From an uncultured Alphaproteobacteria bacterium (GTDB lineage Bacteria; Pseudomonadota; Alphaproteobacteria; HIMB59; GCA-002718135), in the NCBI GenBank assembly GCA_902553945.1, contig CACDMT010000007.1, forward strand, positions 1 to 45,272: a DNA stretch of 45,272 nt, read 5' to 3'. The position numbers and the translations under genes were made by a program. Positions 25,741 to 34,971 of this stretch are shown here, one piece after another (the stretch's first letter is position 1; each line of letters begins with the position of its first letter). Below the pieces are notes generated by a model. It had not been told where the DNA came from. It did not search any database and saw only the letters and a program-made list of their open reading frames with translations.

Positions 25741-27017
25741 TGAAAATAATTAAATATAATAAGAATTTTTATAAAAATTTAGATCAAGAACTTTTGAAAC
25801 GATATAAACAAAATAATATTTTAATTCATAACGATGTTAAAAAAATTATTAGAGATGTAAAAAAAAATGGTGATAAATCTATATTAAAATATACAGAAAA
25901 ATTTGATAAAATCAAAATTGATAGTAATAAATTATTATTAGATCAAAGTATTTTTAAAAGTAATAAAATAGATAAAAATATTCTAAATAGTTTTAGGAAA
26001 TCCATAAAAAATATATCCAAATTTCACAAAAAACAATTTCCTAAAAATATTTTACAGAAAAGTAAAAACATTTTACTTAAATCTGTTTGGAAGCCTATAG
26101 ACTCTGTGGGCCTTTACATACCAGGAGGTAATGCATTTTATCCATCTTCATTAATTATGAATGCTGTTCCAGCTATTATTGCCGGTGTTAAAAGAATAGT
26201 ATGTGTAACTCCACCAAGTAAAAAACATAATCCATATTTATTAGCTTTGCTTAAAGAACTAAATTTAAATGAAGTTTATAATATTGGAGGAGCTCAAGCT
26301 ATAACAGCTTTAACCTTTGGAACAAAAACTATTAAACCTGTTAATAAAATATTTGGACCAGGTAATGCATATGTCGCAGAAGCAAAAAAACAACTTTTTG
26401 GAAATGTAGGTATAGATATGATTGCTGGACCTTCAGAAATTATTGTAGTAGCTAATAACCAGAACAAACCAGATTGGGTCGCTTCAGATCTTATGGCACA
26501 AGCTGAGCACGACATAAATGCACAAGCCATATTAATAACTGATGATATAAAATTTGCTCAAGAGGTGATATTACAAATAAAAAAATTAAACACTGGATCT
26601 GTTAAAAAAAATATAATTAATAAAAGCCTTAAACAAAATGGATTAATTATTTTATTAAAAGATATATTTACTTCATCAGAAATAATTAATTATATTGCAC
26701 CAGAGCATTTACATATACATATTAAATCATATAATAAATTACTTCCATATATAAGAAATACAGGTGGTATATTTCTTGGAGAGTATTCAACAGAAGCATA
26801 TGGGGATTATATTATAGGAACAAATCACATTTTACCTACTTCTGGTTCAGCAAAATTTTCTTCAGGATTAGGTGTGCTTGATTTTATGAAAAGAAATTCT
26901 ATTGTGGAAATGAATTCGATCGCTGCAAATCAACTTGCTTCCGATGTAGAAAATATGGCAAACGTAGAAGGATTAGATGCACATAAATTATCAGTTAAAA
27001 TTAGACAAAATAATTAA
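25740..27017 (+). CDS. hisD: Histidinol dehydrogenase HisD
   Basis: A 425-aa zinc enzyme that oxidises L-histidinol to L-histidine in two NAD-dependent steps (EC 1.1.1.23), the last step of the pathway. Family stretches are in order: VGLYIPGGNAFYPSS, the NAD-binding FGPGNAYVAEAKK, GIDMIAGPSEI, the zinc-ligand region MAQAEHDINAQA (Gln and His), and APEHLHI with the catalytic Glu-His pair. Translation is coupled to hisG by a one-base stop/start overlap. infA follows 21 bases later. Confidence 0.97.
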   Translation: MKIIKYNKNFYKNLDQELLKRYKQNNILIHNDVKKIIRDVKKNGDKSILKYTEKFDKIKIDSNKLLLDQSIFKSNKIDKNILNSFRKSIKNISKFHKKQFPKNILQKSKNILLKSVWKPIDSVGLYIPGGNAFYPSSLIMNAVPAIIAGVKRIVCVTPPSKKHNPYLLALLKELNLNEVYNIGGAQAITALTFGTKTIKPVNKIFGPGNAYVAEAKKQLFGNVGIDMIAGPSEIIVVANNQNKPDWVASDLMAQAEHDINAQAILITDDIKFAQEVILQIKKLNTGSVKKNIINKSLKQNGLIILLKDIFTSSEIINYIAPEHLHIHIKSYNKLLPYIRNTGGIFLGEYSTEAYGDYIIGTNHILPTSGSAKFSSGLGVLDFMKRNSIVEMNSIAANQLASDVENMANVEGLDAHKLSVKIRQNN

Positions 27018-27038
27018 ATTTATCTATAAGGAGAATAA

Positions 27039-27257
27039 ATGCCAAAAGAGGGGTCAATAGAATTTCAAGGAGTTGTCTTAGAACTTCTTCCCAATGCAAT
27101 GTTTAAAGTTAAGCTTGAAAATGATCATGAAATTCTTGCGCATTCATCAGGAAAAATGAGAAAAAATAGAATTAGAGTATTGGCGGGAGATAAAGTAACA
27201 GTTGAAATGACACCATATGATTTAACAAAAGGCCGCATAACTTTTAGATGGAAATAA
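27039..27257 (+). CDS. infA: Translation initiation factor IF-1
   Basis: A 72-aa S1/OB-fold protein of exactly the standard IF-1 length, which binds the ribosomal A site during initiation. The sequence shows [36 protein letters not shown] and the C-terminal GRITFRWK, all typical. An AAGGAG ribosome binding site precedes the ATG. The end overlaps yacG by ten bases. In most alphaproteobacteria maf and an RNase E/G gene stand between infA and yacG; here they are absent. Confidence 0.98.
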   Translation: MPKEGSIEFQGVVLELLPNAMFKVKLENDHEILAHSSGKMRKNRIRVLAGDKVTVEMTPYDLTKGRITFRWK

Positions 27258-27430
27258 ATACTAATAAAAAAATAAAAAATATTCTCAAACTTAATAAGAA
27301 ATCAAAATGTCCTCATTGTAAAAAAATTGCTGAACAGGAATTCTTCCCCTTTTGCTCAAAAAAGTGTTCTAACTTAGATTTAATGAAATGGTTGAATGAT
27401 GAATACCAAGTATTTCAAAAATCTGATTAA
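27248..27430 (+). CDS. yacG: DNA gyrase inhibitor YacG (zinc-binding)
   Basis: A 60-aa zinc protein. A basic N-terminal extension (about 1-20) precedes the zinc site CPHC (21-24) and the PFCSKKC pair (about 34-40), followed by [11 protein letters not shown], matching YacG. In E. coli YacG binds GyrB and inhibits gyrase. The ATG lies in the last codons of infA, so translation is probably coupled. tRNA-Phe follows 55 bases later, as in many alphaproteobacteria. Confidence 0.88.
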   Translation: MEINTNKKIKNILKLNKKSKCPHCKKIAEQEFFPFCSKKCSNLDLMKWLNDEYQVFQKSD

Positions 27431-27485
27431 AAAATTGAATATTTAATTGAATATAATATCAAAACACTTTATCAACCTAATTATT

Positions 27486-27561
<76 letters not shown>

Positions 27562-27663
27562 CTTAATATAATCAATCTGATATAATTCTTCATTTTTAAT
27601 TATTAAATTTAAATATTTTCAATTAAATCATTATGTAAAATATATTATTTATAAAATTAAATT

Positions 27664-29700
27664 ATGAAAAGTGATCCATTACTAAAACCATTTAAATTAA
27701 AACATTTAGAAATAAAAAATAGACTGATGACTTCAGCTCATGAGCCATCTTACGCAGAAAATGGAATGCCTAAAGAAAGATACAAATTATATCACGTTGA
27801 AAGAGCTAAAGGTGGAGTAGGTTTAACTATGACGGCTGGTAGTGCCATAGTTTCTCCTGACTCACCTTCAACTTTTGGAAATTTACATGCCTATAAAGAT
27901 GAAATAATTCCATGGCTAAAAAATATAACAAAAGAGTGCCATGACTATGGTTCAAAAGTAATGATTCAAATTACACATTTGGGAAGACGCACAAATTGGG
28001 ACCATTCTGATTGGTTGCCAGTTCTTTCAGCTTCAAATGTCAGGGAGCCTGCTCACCGAGCATTTCCAAAAGAAGCAGAAGATTGGGATATAGAAAGAAT
28101 AATTAATGATTATGCAAATGCCGCTCAACGTATGAAAGAAGCAAATATGGATGGAGTTGAAATAGAAGCCTACGGTCATTTTTTAGATTCTTTTTGGTCG
28201 CCCGCTACAAATAAAAGAAATGATGGATATGGAGGAGTTTTAGAAAATAGAATTAAATTCTCTTTAAAAGTTATAGAGGCAATTAGAAAATCTGTAGGAA
28301 GTAAATTTATAGTAGGAGTGAGAATGGTAGCTGATGAAGACTGGAAAGAAGGACTAACAAAAAAAGAAGGTTTAGAAATAGCGCAAAAAATAATTAACAC
28401 AAATAAAGTTGATTTTTTAAATATTATAAGAGGCCATATTGATACTGATGCAGCTTTGACTAAAGTAATACCTATTCAAGGTATGGCTTCCTCACCTCAT
28501 GTTGACTTCGCAGGAGATATAAAACAAAAAACTTCCTTCCCAATTTTTCATGCTTCTAAAATCAATGATGTTGCTACAGCAAGATATTCAGTTCAAACTG
28601 GTAAACTTGATATGGTAGGAATGACTAGAGCGCATATAGCAGAACCTAACATTGTTAATAAAATTATTACTCAAAAAGAAGATACTATTAGACCATGTGT
28701 TGGAGCAACATATTGTTTGGATAGAATCTATCAAGGTAAAGAAGCTTTATGTATTCACAATCCTGCTACTGGTAGAGAAAAATTCATACCTCATGAAATT
28801 ACTGAAAAATCAGAAAAGAAAAGAAAAATTGTTATTGTAGGTTCAGGGCCATCTGGGCTTGAAGCAGCAAAAGTTTGCTCTGAAAGAGGTCATAAAGTAA
28901 CTGTATTTGAAGCTAATAATTCTCCAGGAGGTCAAATAAATCTTATTATCAGATCAAAAAGAAGAAAAGATATGAGAGGAATTATAGATTGGAGATATGA
29001 TATTTGTAAAAAAAATAATGTAAATTTTTTTTTCAATACTTTAGCAGATAAAAATATAATTCTTAAAGAAAATCCAGATATCGTAATTATTGCAACTGGA
29101 GGAATCCCAAATATAAATAATGTACACGGAAATGAATTAACTTGCTCTACTTGGGATATAATTAGTGGATTAATAAATATAGAGGAAGAAGTAATACTTT
29201 ATGATGATAGTGGTTCATATTCAGGATTACAGGCAGCAGAAGTAATAATTGATAAAGGAGCAAAACTAGAAATTATTTCACCAGAAAGATATTTCTCACC
29301 TGAGATTGGTGGATTAAATCATGTTCCTTTTGCAAAAAAATTTATTGAAAATGATGTATTAATAACAATTAACAAAAGAGTTAAAAAAATTATTAAAGAG
29401 GGTAACAGATTATCAGTAATGATTAGCTCGGATTATTCAGAAAGAATTGAAAAAAAGAAGACATCTCAAGTGGTGGTTGAACATGGAACTTTACCAAATG
29501 ATGACCTCTATTTTGCTTTAAAAGAAGATTCAATTAATCAGGGCATTATTGATTATAAATCCTTAGTTGCTGGCAATCTCAAAGAAATTTATAAAAATAA
29601 ACAAGGAAAATATTTCTTATATAGAGTTGGAGATTCTATATCCAGCAGAAATATACATGCCGCAATTTATGACTCTATGAGAATCTGTAAAGATTTATAA
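27664..29700 (+). CDS. Trimethylamine-dehydrogenase-like flavoprotein (OYE family plus FAD/NAD domain); possible N-methylproline demethylase
   Basis: A 678-aa protein with an N-terminal FMN TIM barrel of the old-yellow-enzyme type (about 1-340, catalytic YGH at 170-172, NDGYGGVLENR at 186-196), an iron-sulfur segment, and a C-terminal FAD/NAD Rossmann part (GSGPSG at 393-398). This is the layout of trimethylamine dehydrogenase and 2,4-dienoyl-CoA reductase. Cluster cysteines are at 345, 351 and 363, but the position of the second ligand is Ala348. The variant resembles, from memory, the StcD N-methylproline (stachydrine) demethylase group. The natural substrate may be an N-methylated osmolyte; this is inference. 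It stands alone after tRNA-Phe. Confidence 0.82.
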   Translation: MKSDPLLKPFKLKHLEIKNRLMTSAHEPSYAENGMPKERYKLYHVERAKGGVGLTMTAGSAIVSPDSPSTFGNLHAYKDEIIPWLKNITKECHDYGSKVMIQITHLGRRTNWDHSDWLPVLSASNVREPAHRAFPKEAEDWDIERIINDYANAAQRMKEANMDGVEIEAYGHFLDSFWSPATNKRNDGYGGVLENRIKFSLKVIEAIRKSVGSKFIVGVRMVADEDWKEGLTKKEGLEIAQKIINTNKVDFLNIIRGHIDTDAALTKVIPIQGMASSPHVDFAGDIKQKTSFPIFHASKINDVATARYSVQTGKLDMVGMTRAHIAEPNIVNKIITQKEDTIRPCVGATYCLDRIYQGKEALCIHNPATGREKFIPHEITEKSEKKRKIVIVGSGPSGLEAAKVCSERGHKVTVFEANNSPGGQINLIIRSKRRKDMRGIIDWRYDICKKNNVNFFFNTLADKNIILKENPDIVIIATGGIPNINNVHGNELTCSTWDIISGLINIEEEVILYDDSGSYSGLQAAEVIIDKGAKLEIISPERYFSPEIGGLNHVPFAKKFIENDVLITINKRVKKIIKEGNRLSVMISSDYSERIEKKKTSQVVVEHGTLPNDDLYFALKEDSINQGIIDYKSLVAGNLKEIYKNKQGKYFLYRVGDSISSRNIHAAIYDSMRICKDL

Positions 29701-29772
29701 ATCACTATAATTAATTATTAACAGTATTACACATCATTGTAAGTTTATATAATAAAGTATATCATTAATTTT

Positions 29773-31992
29773 GTGTTTAAAATTTATAAATTACCTTTTT
29801 TTATATTAATTTTCATAATAATTTATCTATTATTTACGAAGTTTATTATAAATGATACAGGATATTATTTTGCATATGACTATATAATTAATAAACTAGA
29901 AATTAATAATACTAAAAATAAAATATCTTTAAAAAATAATCAAAATTTAGAAATAGAAAATATAGATAATACTTTTTTGTTTAAAGATGCCTATGGTTTT
30001 GCACCTAAGGAAATAAAAAAATTAGATAAATATGAACCTTCAATTGAACAACTTTATGAAACTAATACTTGGATAAGGTCTAATGGAGGGGATTATTCAA
30101 ACAAATTTTCAAATTTAAAATTAATAAATAAAGATAATATTTATAATTTAGATTTAGATTTTAAGTTAGAATTAGACAATAATAAAATATTTAAAAAAAA
30201 ATGGATGAATAATGTAGAGACTAATCCAATTTTTTTTAATGGACTACTATTCATCATAACGCCATTCAAAGAATTAATTGCCGTAGATATTTTAAATAAA
30301 AAAATTAAATGGAAATTTAAATCTCTTAAAAAAATTGACTCAAGAGGTATAACTTTATGGATTAATAAAAATGATAAAGATAAATCTTGTATATTTGTTC
30401 CAATACGTAATGGATTATTTTGTGTAAATTATAAAACTGGCAAACTTAATAAAAATCTTGGAAAAAATGGATTTATAAAAACAGGTATTGTAAGAGCTGC
30501 ACCCATAATTTGGAAAGATTATGTTGTTGTGGCAACTGTTAATGATCAAAAGGTAAAAATAATATCTTTAATTGACGGTAAAATCATTGATGAAATTGAT
30601 ATTCATCCAAAAAATAGGAAGTTCAAAGGTGGAAGTCCTTGGGGTGGAATTTCTTTTGATAAAAAAAATAGTTTGTTATTTTTAACTACTGGAAATCCTA
30701 GGCCAGCTTTGATTGGATCTTCAAGACCAGGTAAAAATAAAAATGCTAATAGCATAATTGCAATTAATTTAGAGGAAAGAAAAATATCTTGGACATTCCA
30801 AGAAGTTGCTCACGATTTGTGGGACTATGATATTGCTTCTCCGCCTTTATTGGCAACAATTAATTTAAATAATAAATTAGTCGATGTGGTAATTGTAACT
30901 ACAAAAATTGGAAATACTCTAATTTTTAATAGGATAAATGGACAATCACTTAATGACATAAAATATAAACATGTTCCAAGATCAGATTATAAAGAAGAAA
31001 TAGTATCTCCAAAACAAATTCAAATAACAAATCCTCAGCCATTTATGGATCTTAATTTTTCAATAGATGATTTTGATGGAAGGTTAAATTCTGAAAAGCA
31101 AAAAATATTACAAAATATTGATGATTATAATTTTGGTACTTTTATCCCACCATCTTTTAAAAAAGATGTTATTGTTTATGGATTGCATGGCGGAGCTCAA
31201 TGGCCTGGTGCAGTCTTTGACCCATTTACTCAAAATATATATTTGCAAGTAAATCAAATACCTTGGTTATTAAGATTATTTGTAACATCAGAAGAAACTC
31301 ATCCACAAAATATGCAAGAAGAATTTAATCTTTATAAACAGCTTTGTTCTTCATGTCATAAAGAAAATAGAAGTGGCAATTATCTTACGGTAGATGAAAA
31401 GAATATTGACTATGTTCCAAGTCTTGTAAAATTTAATGATGAAAATTATGTAGATTATAATTATTTTATTAATAAGATATCAAAAAAACATAAAATAAAA
31501 TTCATAGATGATGATTTGATTAAAATTCACAATTTATTAATTAATTGGGATAAAAAAATTTATAACTCTAGAAATTTTAATACAAATTTTCAATGGTCTC
31601 AATTTCTTTATTCTGATGATTTACCAGTTACTAAACCTCCATGGGGGAAAATTGTATCATTAAATATAATCGATGGTAAAATTAATTGGGAAGTTCCTAG
31701 TGGTTATGTAACATCAAAAAAAATTGGCACTTCTAATTTTGGAGGTTTAATTGTTACTGCAGGAGGAATTATTTTTTCAACCGGAACTAATGATAAAAAA
31801 ATAATAGCAACAAACTCTAATAATGGAGAGGAGTTGTGGTCTTATCAAATGATAGCTGCTGGAAGTACTGCCCCAATTACTTTTGAATTAAATCAAAAAC
31901 AATATATAGCTGTTGTTTCTACGGGTGGAAGATACCATAATTATTCTAAAAAATATGGTGAATTATACGTATTTAGCTTAGATATAGATTAG
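29773..31992 (+). CDS. PQQ-dependent dehydrogenase with cytochrome c domain inserted in the propeller
   Basis: A 739-aa quinoprotein. One N-terminal hydrophobic segment (about 8-26) anchors it to the membrane, with the propeller in the periplasm. It resembles membrane glucose/polyol dehydrogenases: repeated blade strands ending in W (such as GKINWEVPSG), the motif HDLWDYD at 347-353 and NIYLQVNQIPW near 488-498. Unusually, a c-type heme motif CSSCH is at 525-529 within a stretch of about 90 residues placed before the last blades (which resume near 620), so electrons could pass from PQQ to heme in one chain. The start is a GTG. No PQQ synthesis gene is in the window. Substrate unknown. Confidence 0.85.
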   Translation: MFKIYKLPFFILIFIIIYLLFTKFIINDTGYYFAYDYIINKLEINNTKNKISLKNNQNLEIENIDNTFLFKDAYGFAPKEIKKLDKYEPSIEQLYETNTWIRSNGGDYSNKFSNLKLINKDNIYNLDLDFKLELDNNKIFKKKWMNNVETNPIFFNGLLFIITPFKELIAVDILNKKIKWKFKSLKKIDSRGITLWINKNDKDKSCIFVPIRNGLFCVNYKTGKLNKNLGKNGFIKTGIVRAAPIIWKDYVVVATVNDQKVKIISLIDGKIIDEIDIHPKNRKFKGGSPWGGISFDKKNSLLFLTTGNPRPALIGSSRPGKNKNANSIIAINLEERKISWTFQEVAHDLWDYDIASPPLLATINLNNKLVDVVIVTTKIGNTLIFNRINGQSLNDIKYKHVPRSDYKEEIVSPKQIQITNPQPFMDLNFSIDDFDGRLNSEKQKILQNIDDYNFGTFIPPSFKKDVIVYGLHGGAQWPGAVFDPFTQNIYLQVNQIPWLLRLFVTSEETHPQNMQEEFNLYKQLCSSCHKENRSGNYLTVDEKNIDYVPSLVKFNDENYVDYNYFINKISKKHKIKFIDDDLIKIHNLLINWDKKIYNSRNFNTNFQWSQFLYSDDLPVTKPPWGKIVSLNIIDGKINWEVPSGYVTSKKIGTSNFGGLIVTAGGIIFSTGTNDKKIIATNSNNGEELWSYQMIAAGSTAPITFELNQKQYIAVVSTGGRYHNYSKKYGELYVFSLDID

Positions 31993-32669
31993 TGGAAAAT
32001 AATTTTAAAAAAAAATCACACTTTTCAAGATTGACTGATAAAATTCAAAGAAGAAATAGAGGTAATACTAATATGCTTATTAAAAACTATTTTTATTATT
32101 TTCTCTCTAAGTTTAAAAATTTTACTAAAGATAAAAGAGCTCATATTTTATTACAATTAAATAAAAGTTCAGTTATTGCAGAGATTGGGGTTTGGAGAGG
32201 AGAATTTTCAAATTTAATATATAATTTTTCTTTACCCAAAAAACTTATTCTTGTTGATCCTTGGGTATTTGATCCAAAAATAAGAGGATGTGCCCCTCAA
32301 GTTGATGGCAATGAACCACTTAATCAAAAATTTTTTGATGATGCTAAACTTTCAGTATATAAAAAATTTAAAGGTTTAGAAGAAGTCAATATTGTAGATA
32401 CGGATTCATTTAATGCATCCACTATTTATGATGATAATTATTTTGATTACATATATATTGATGGTGAACATTCCTATAATGCCGTTTTTAATGATTTAAC
32501 ATATTGGTATCCTAAACTGAAAAAAAACGGTAAAATTTTTGGAGATGATTTTTATTGGCGAGAAGAAGATAATTCATTTAGTGTTAAAAAAGCATATGAA
32601 GATTTTATATTACAATACAATATAAAAAAATGGTGCGTGTTTAAATCTCAAATTTGTCTTATTAAATAG
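31992..32669 (+). CDS. Class I SAM-dependent methyltransferase
   Basis: A 225-aa protein. After a basic N-terminal region (about 1-55) comes the SAM-binding motif VIAEIGVWRGEFSN at about 61-74, then LILVDPW (motif II) and a FDYIYIDGEHSY segment typical of Methyltransf_24-like enzymes that act on sugars or other small molecules. The GTG start overlaps the last base of the PQQ dehydrogenase stop. A glycosyltransferase-like gene starts one base after this stop. The association suggests surface glycan or small-molecule modification, without proof. Confidence 0.82.
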   Translation: MENNFKKKSHFSRLTDKIQRRNRGNTNMLIKNYFYYFLSKFKNFTKDKRAHILLQLNKSSVIAEIGVWRGEFSNLIYNFSLPKKLILVDPWVFDPKIRGCAPQVDGNEPLNQKFFDDAKLSVYKKFKGLEEVNIVDTDSFNASTIYDDNYFDYIYIDGEHSYNAVFNDLTYWYPKLKKNGKIFGDDFYWREEDNSFSVKKAYEDFILQYNIKKWCVFKSQICLIK

Positions 32670-32670
32670 A

Positions 32671-33567
32671 ATGCCTAAAGATAAAATAATTGTAAGCTCA
32701 GCAGATAGTAAATATTTTCAACTTATTAAAGAATTATTCTTATCATTAAAAAAAGCAGATGTTTTTAACGAATATCAATTTGCAATTTTAGATACTGGAC
32801 TAAGTGAAGATCAGTATACTTATTTTAAGGATAATAATGTTAAAATTGAGGAGGCTAAGTGGAATGTAGATGTGCCAAAGTATAAAATTTTAGGCAGAAA
32901 TCACTTAAAAACTCAAGTTGCTCGAGCATTTTTGCCTGATTATTTTCCAAATTTTAAAATCTATATTTGGCTTGATGCAGATTTGTGGTTGAATGATCTG
33001 AGTACATTTCATTTATACGAGAGAGGAGCTATGCAGGAATGTTTAGCGATTACACCACAATCAGATAGATCGTATTTTAATAATGCTAACGTAGAGTGGT
33101 TTATGAACTTTCCCAAGAAAGTAAAAACAATAAATTATAAAAATATATCAAAATCAATTTCAAAAAAATTAGCAAGAAAATATGCGTTTTATTCGACACT
33201 AAATGCTGGAGCATTTGCAATTAGTTCAAAAAGAGAAATTTGGGATTGTTTTCAAAAAAATATTAAACTAGCTGCAAAGAAAGGTAGAATCTTTGGAACA
33301 GATCAAGTAGCTCTTGCTTTAAGTGTGTATGAAGATAAAATTCCAACTCAATTTTTACCAGCATATTGTAATTGGATGTGCGAATTTCATCTTCCAATGT
33401 TTAATGAACAATCGAAAAAATTTATAGAACCATACTTGCCATATCACCCAATAGCTCTAATACATCTTGCAGGATTAGACGAAATAAGAAAAGATAAAAA
33501 TGTACTTACAAAGGTAAAAAATATTAAGGGAGAAACATTAAATAGATCTCTAAGATTTAATGTTTAA
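32671..33567 (+). CDS. Glycosyltransferase-like protein (GT-A fold, DxD motif)
   Basis: A 298-aa soluble protein. The start IIVSSADSKYFQLIKELFLSL (kept short here to its pattern: hydrophobic strand, Ser-Ala-Asp, helix) and YIWLDADLWLND at about 93-104 give a GT-A nucleotide-sugar fold with a DAD/DxD metal motif, as in family-8-like transferases. The later STLNAGAFAISSKREIW and FGTDQVALAL segments also match such enzymes. The sugar and acceptor are unknown. It overlaps the first ABC permease gene by eight bases, an unusual neighbour for a glycosyltransferase. Confidence 0.72.
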   Translation: MPKDKIIVSSADSKYFQLIKELFLSLKKADVFNEYQFAILDTGLSEDQYTYFKDNNVKIEEAKWNVDVPKYKILGRNHLKTQVARAFLPDYFPNFKIYIWLDADLWLNDLSTFHLYERGAMQECLAITPQSDRSYFNNANVEWFMNFPKKVKTINYKNISKSISKKLARKYAFYSTLNAGAFAISSKREIWDCFQKNIKLAAKKGRIFGTDQVALALSVYEDKIPTQFLPAYCNWMCEFHLPMFNEQSKKFIEPYLPYHPIALIHLAGLDEIRKDKNVLTKVKNIKGETLNRSLRFNV

Positions 33568-34267
33568 ATTTGATAAACTTGTTTTTGGTGATGCAGGTTG
33601 GGGTGATGAATTTCTAATTGCTACTTTAATGACATTACTAGTAAGTATAATGTCAATGGGTTTGGGATTATTCATAGCAATAATAACTGTGTGGGCCAAG
33701 CTTATTCAGAACAAAATTACTAGACTCTTAGCTAATTTTTATACAACAGTAATAAGAGGCGTACCTGAATTATTAGTAATTTATTTAATTTTTTTTGGTG
33801 GAAATGCAGTTGTTATGAAAATAGCTAAAATTTTTGGTTATCATGGCTATATCGAACTCAATGCATTTACTATTGCAACAATTGCGATTGCTATAATTTC
33901 AGCAACTTATTCAAGTGAAGTTTTAAGAGCTGCTTACTTATCAGTTTCTAAGGGTCAATTAGAAGCCGCTAGGGCATTAGGCATGAATAAATTCAGTATT
34001 TTTATAAAAGTTATTAGCCCTCAAGTAATCAGATATGCTTTACCAGGCATTGGAAATGTATGGCAAATTACACTTAAGGATACTTCGCTAATTTCTGTTA
34101 CAGGTCTTGTAGAAATAATGAGACAATCAAGAATCTCTTCAAATGTTGAGCATTCTCCTCTAACATTTTTAATAACAGCTGCAGTTTTATATTTGTGTTT
34201 AACTACTTTTTCAGGAAGATTTTTCAAATATTTAGAAATAAATTACTCAAAGGGATATTCAACATGA
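33560..34267 (+). CDS. Amino-acid-type ABC transporter permease (HisQ/HisM family), first of pair
   Basis: A 235-aa inner-membrane permease with about five hydrophobic helices and the permease-ATPase contact (EAA) loop reading KGQLEAARALGMNKFSIF at about 134-151. The RGVPELLVIYLIFFGG stretch is the classic HisM/ArtM/GlnP family signature. It starts within the end of the glycosyltransferase-like gene and overlaps the second permease by four bases (ATGA). The matching ATPase and substrate-binding protein genes are not in the window. Confidence 0.9.
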   Translation: MFKFDKLVFGDAGWGDEFLIATLMTLLVSIMSMGLGLFIAIITVWAKLIQNKITRLLANFYTTVIRGVPELLVIYLIFFGGNAVVMKIAKIFGYHGYIELNAFTIATIAIAIISATYSSEVLRAAYLSVSKGQLEAARALGMNKFSIFIKVISPQVIRYALPGIGNVWQITLKDTSLISVTGLVEIMRQSRISSNVEHSPLTFLITAAVLYLCLTTFSGRFFKYLEINYSKGYST

Positions 34268-34971
34268 TTGAATATTTTCAGAGTTTTCAAAATACTTTAA
34301 TTTTTAAAAATTTTTTTATAGTTCTATCTGGCCTAGACAATACCCTACTGCTTTTATTAGTTTCTTTACCAATAGGTTTTATATTAGCATTAATTTTTGC
34401 TCTTGGAAGAGTATCAAAGATAAAGTTATTATCTTCTACGATTGCAAGTTATATCTTTGTTATAAGAGGGACACCATTATTAGTTCAAATTTATTTAATT
34501 TATTTTGGATTAGGTTCAGTAAAATATATTAGAGAAAGTTTTTTATGGTATGCATTAAAAGAGCCTTTTTGGTGTGGAGTAATTGCTTTAACAATCAACA
34601 CAGTTGCCTATGGGGCAGAAATTTTTAGAGGAGGTATTCAATCAATTGATAGGGGTCAAGTTGAATCAGGCTTATCACTAGGTTTTAGTAAATTTTTGCT
34701 TTTAAGAAAAATAATTTTACCTATTGCTATTAGAAAAGTTTTACCTTCATATGGTAATGAATTAATACTAATGGTTAAGGCTACTTCTTTAGTTAGTTTG
34801 ACAACTTATATGGAGATGACTGGTTTAGCTAGAAAGATAATGGCAAAAACTTTTGCACCAGTAGAAGCTTTTATCGCTGCTGGAATTCTCTATTTATTTT
34901 TAAATTTTTTAATGGTTCAATTTGTAAAATATTTAGAATGGAAATATAATCCACACTTACGACTAAACTAA
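34264..34971 (+). CDS. Amino-acid-type ABC transporter permease (HisQ/HisM family), second of pair
   Basis: A 235-aa permease of the same family as its upstream neighbour, with RGTPLLVQIYLIYFGLG and the EAA-loop stretch RGQVESGLSLGFSKFLLLRK. I start at the ATG at 34264, which overlaps the previous stop in the standard ATGA way; an upstream start would run through the first permease. Two different permeases indicate a heterodimeric pore, as for histidine/arginine or opine uptake. The gene ends exactly one base before the end of the convergent cytochrome c' gene. Confidence 0.9.
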   Translation: MIEYFQSFQNTLIFKNFFIVLSGLDNTLLLLLVSLPIGFILALIFALGRVSKIKLLSSTIASYIFVIRGTPLLVQIYLIYFGLGSVKYIRESFLWYALKEPFWCGVIALTINTVAYGAEIFRGGIQSIDRGQVESGLSLGFSKFLLLRKIILPIAIRKVLPSYGNELILMVKATSLVSLTTYMEMTGLARKIMAKTFAPVEAFIAAGILYLFLNFLMVQFVKYLEWKYNPHLRLN

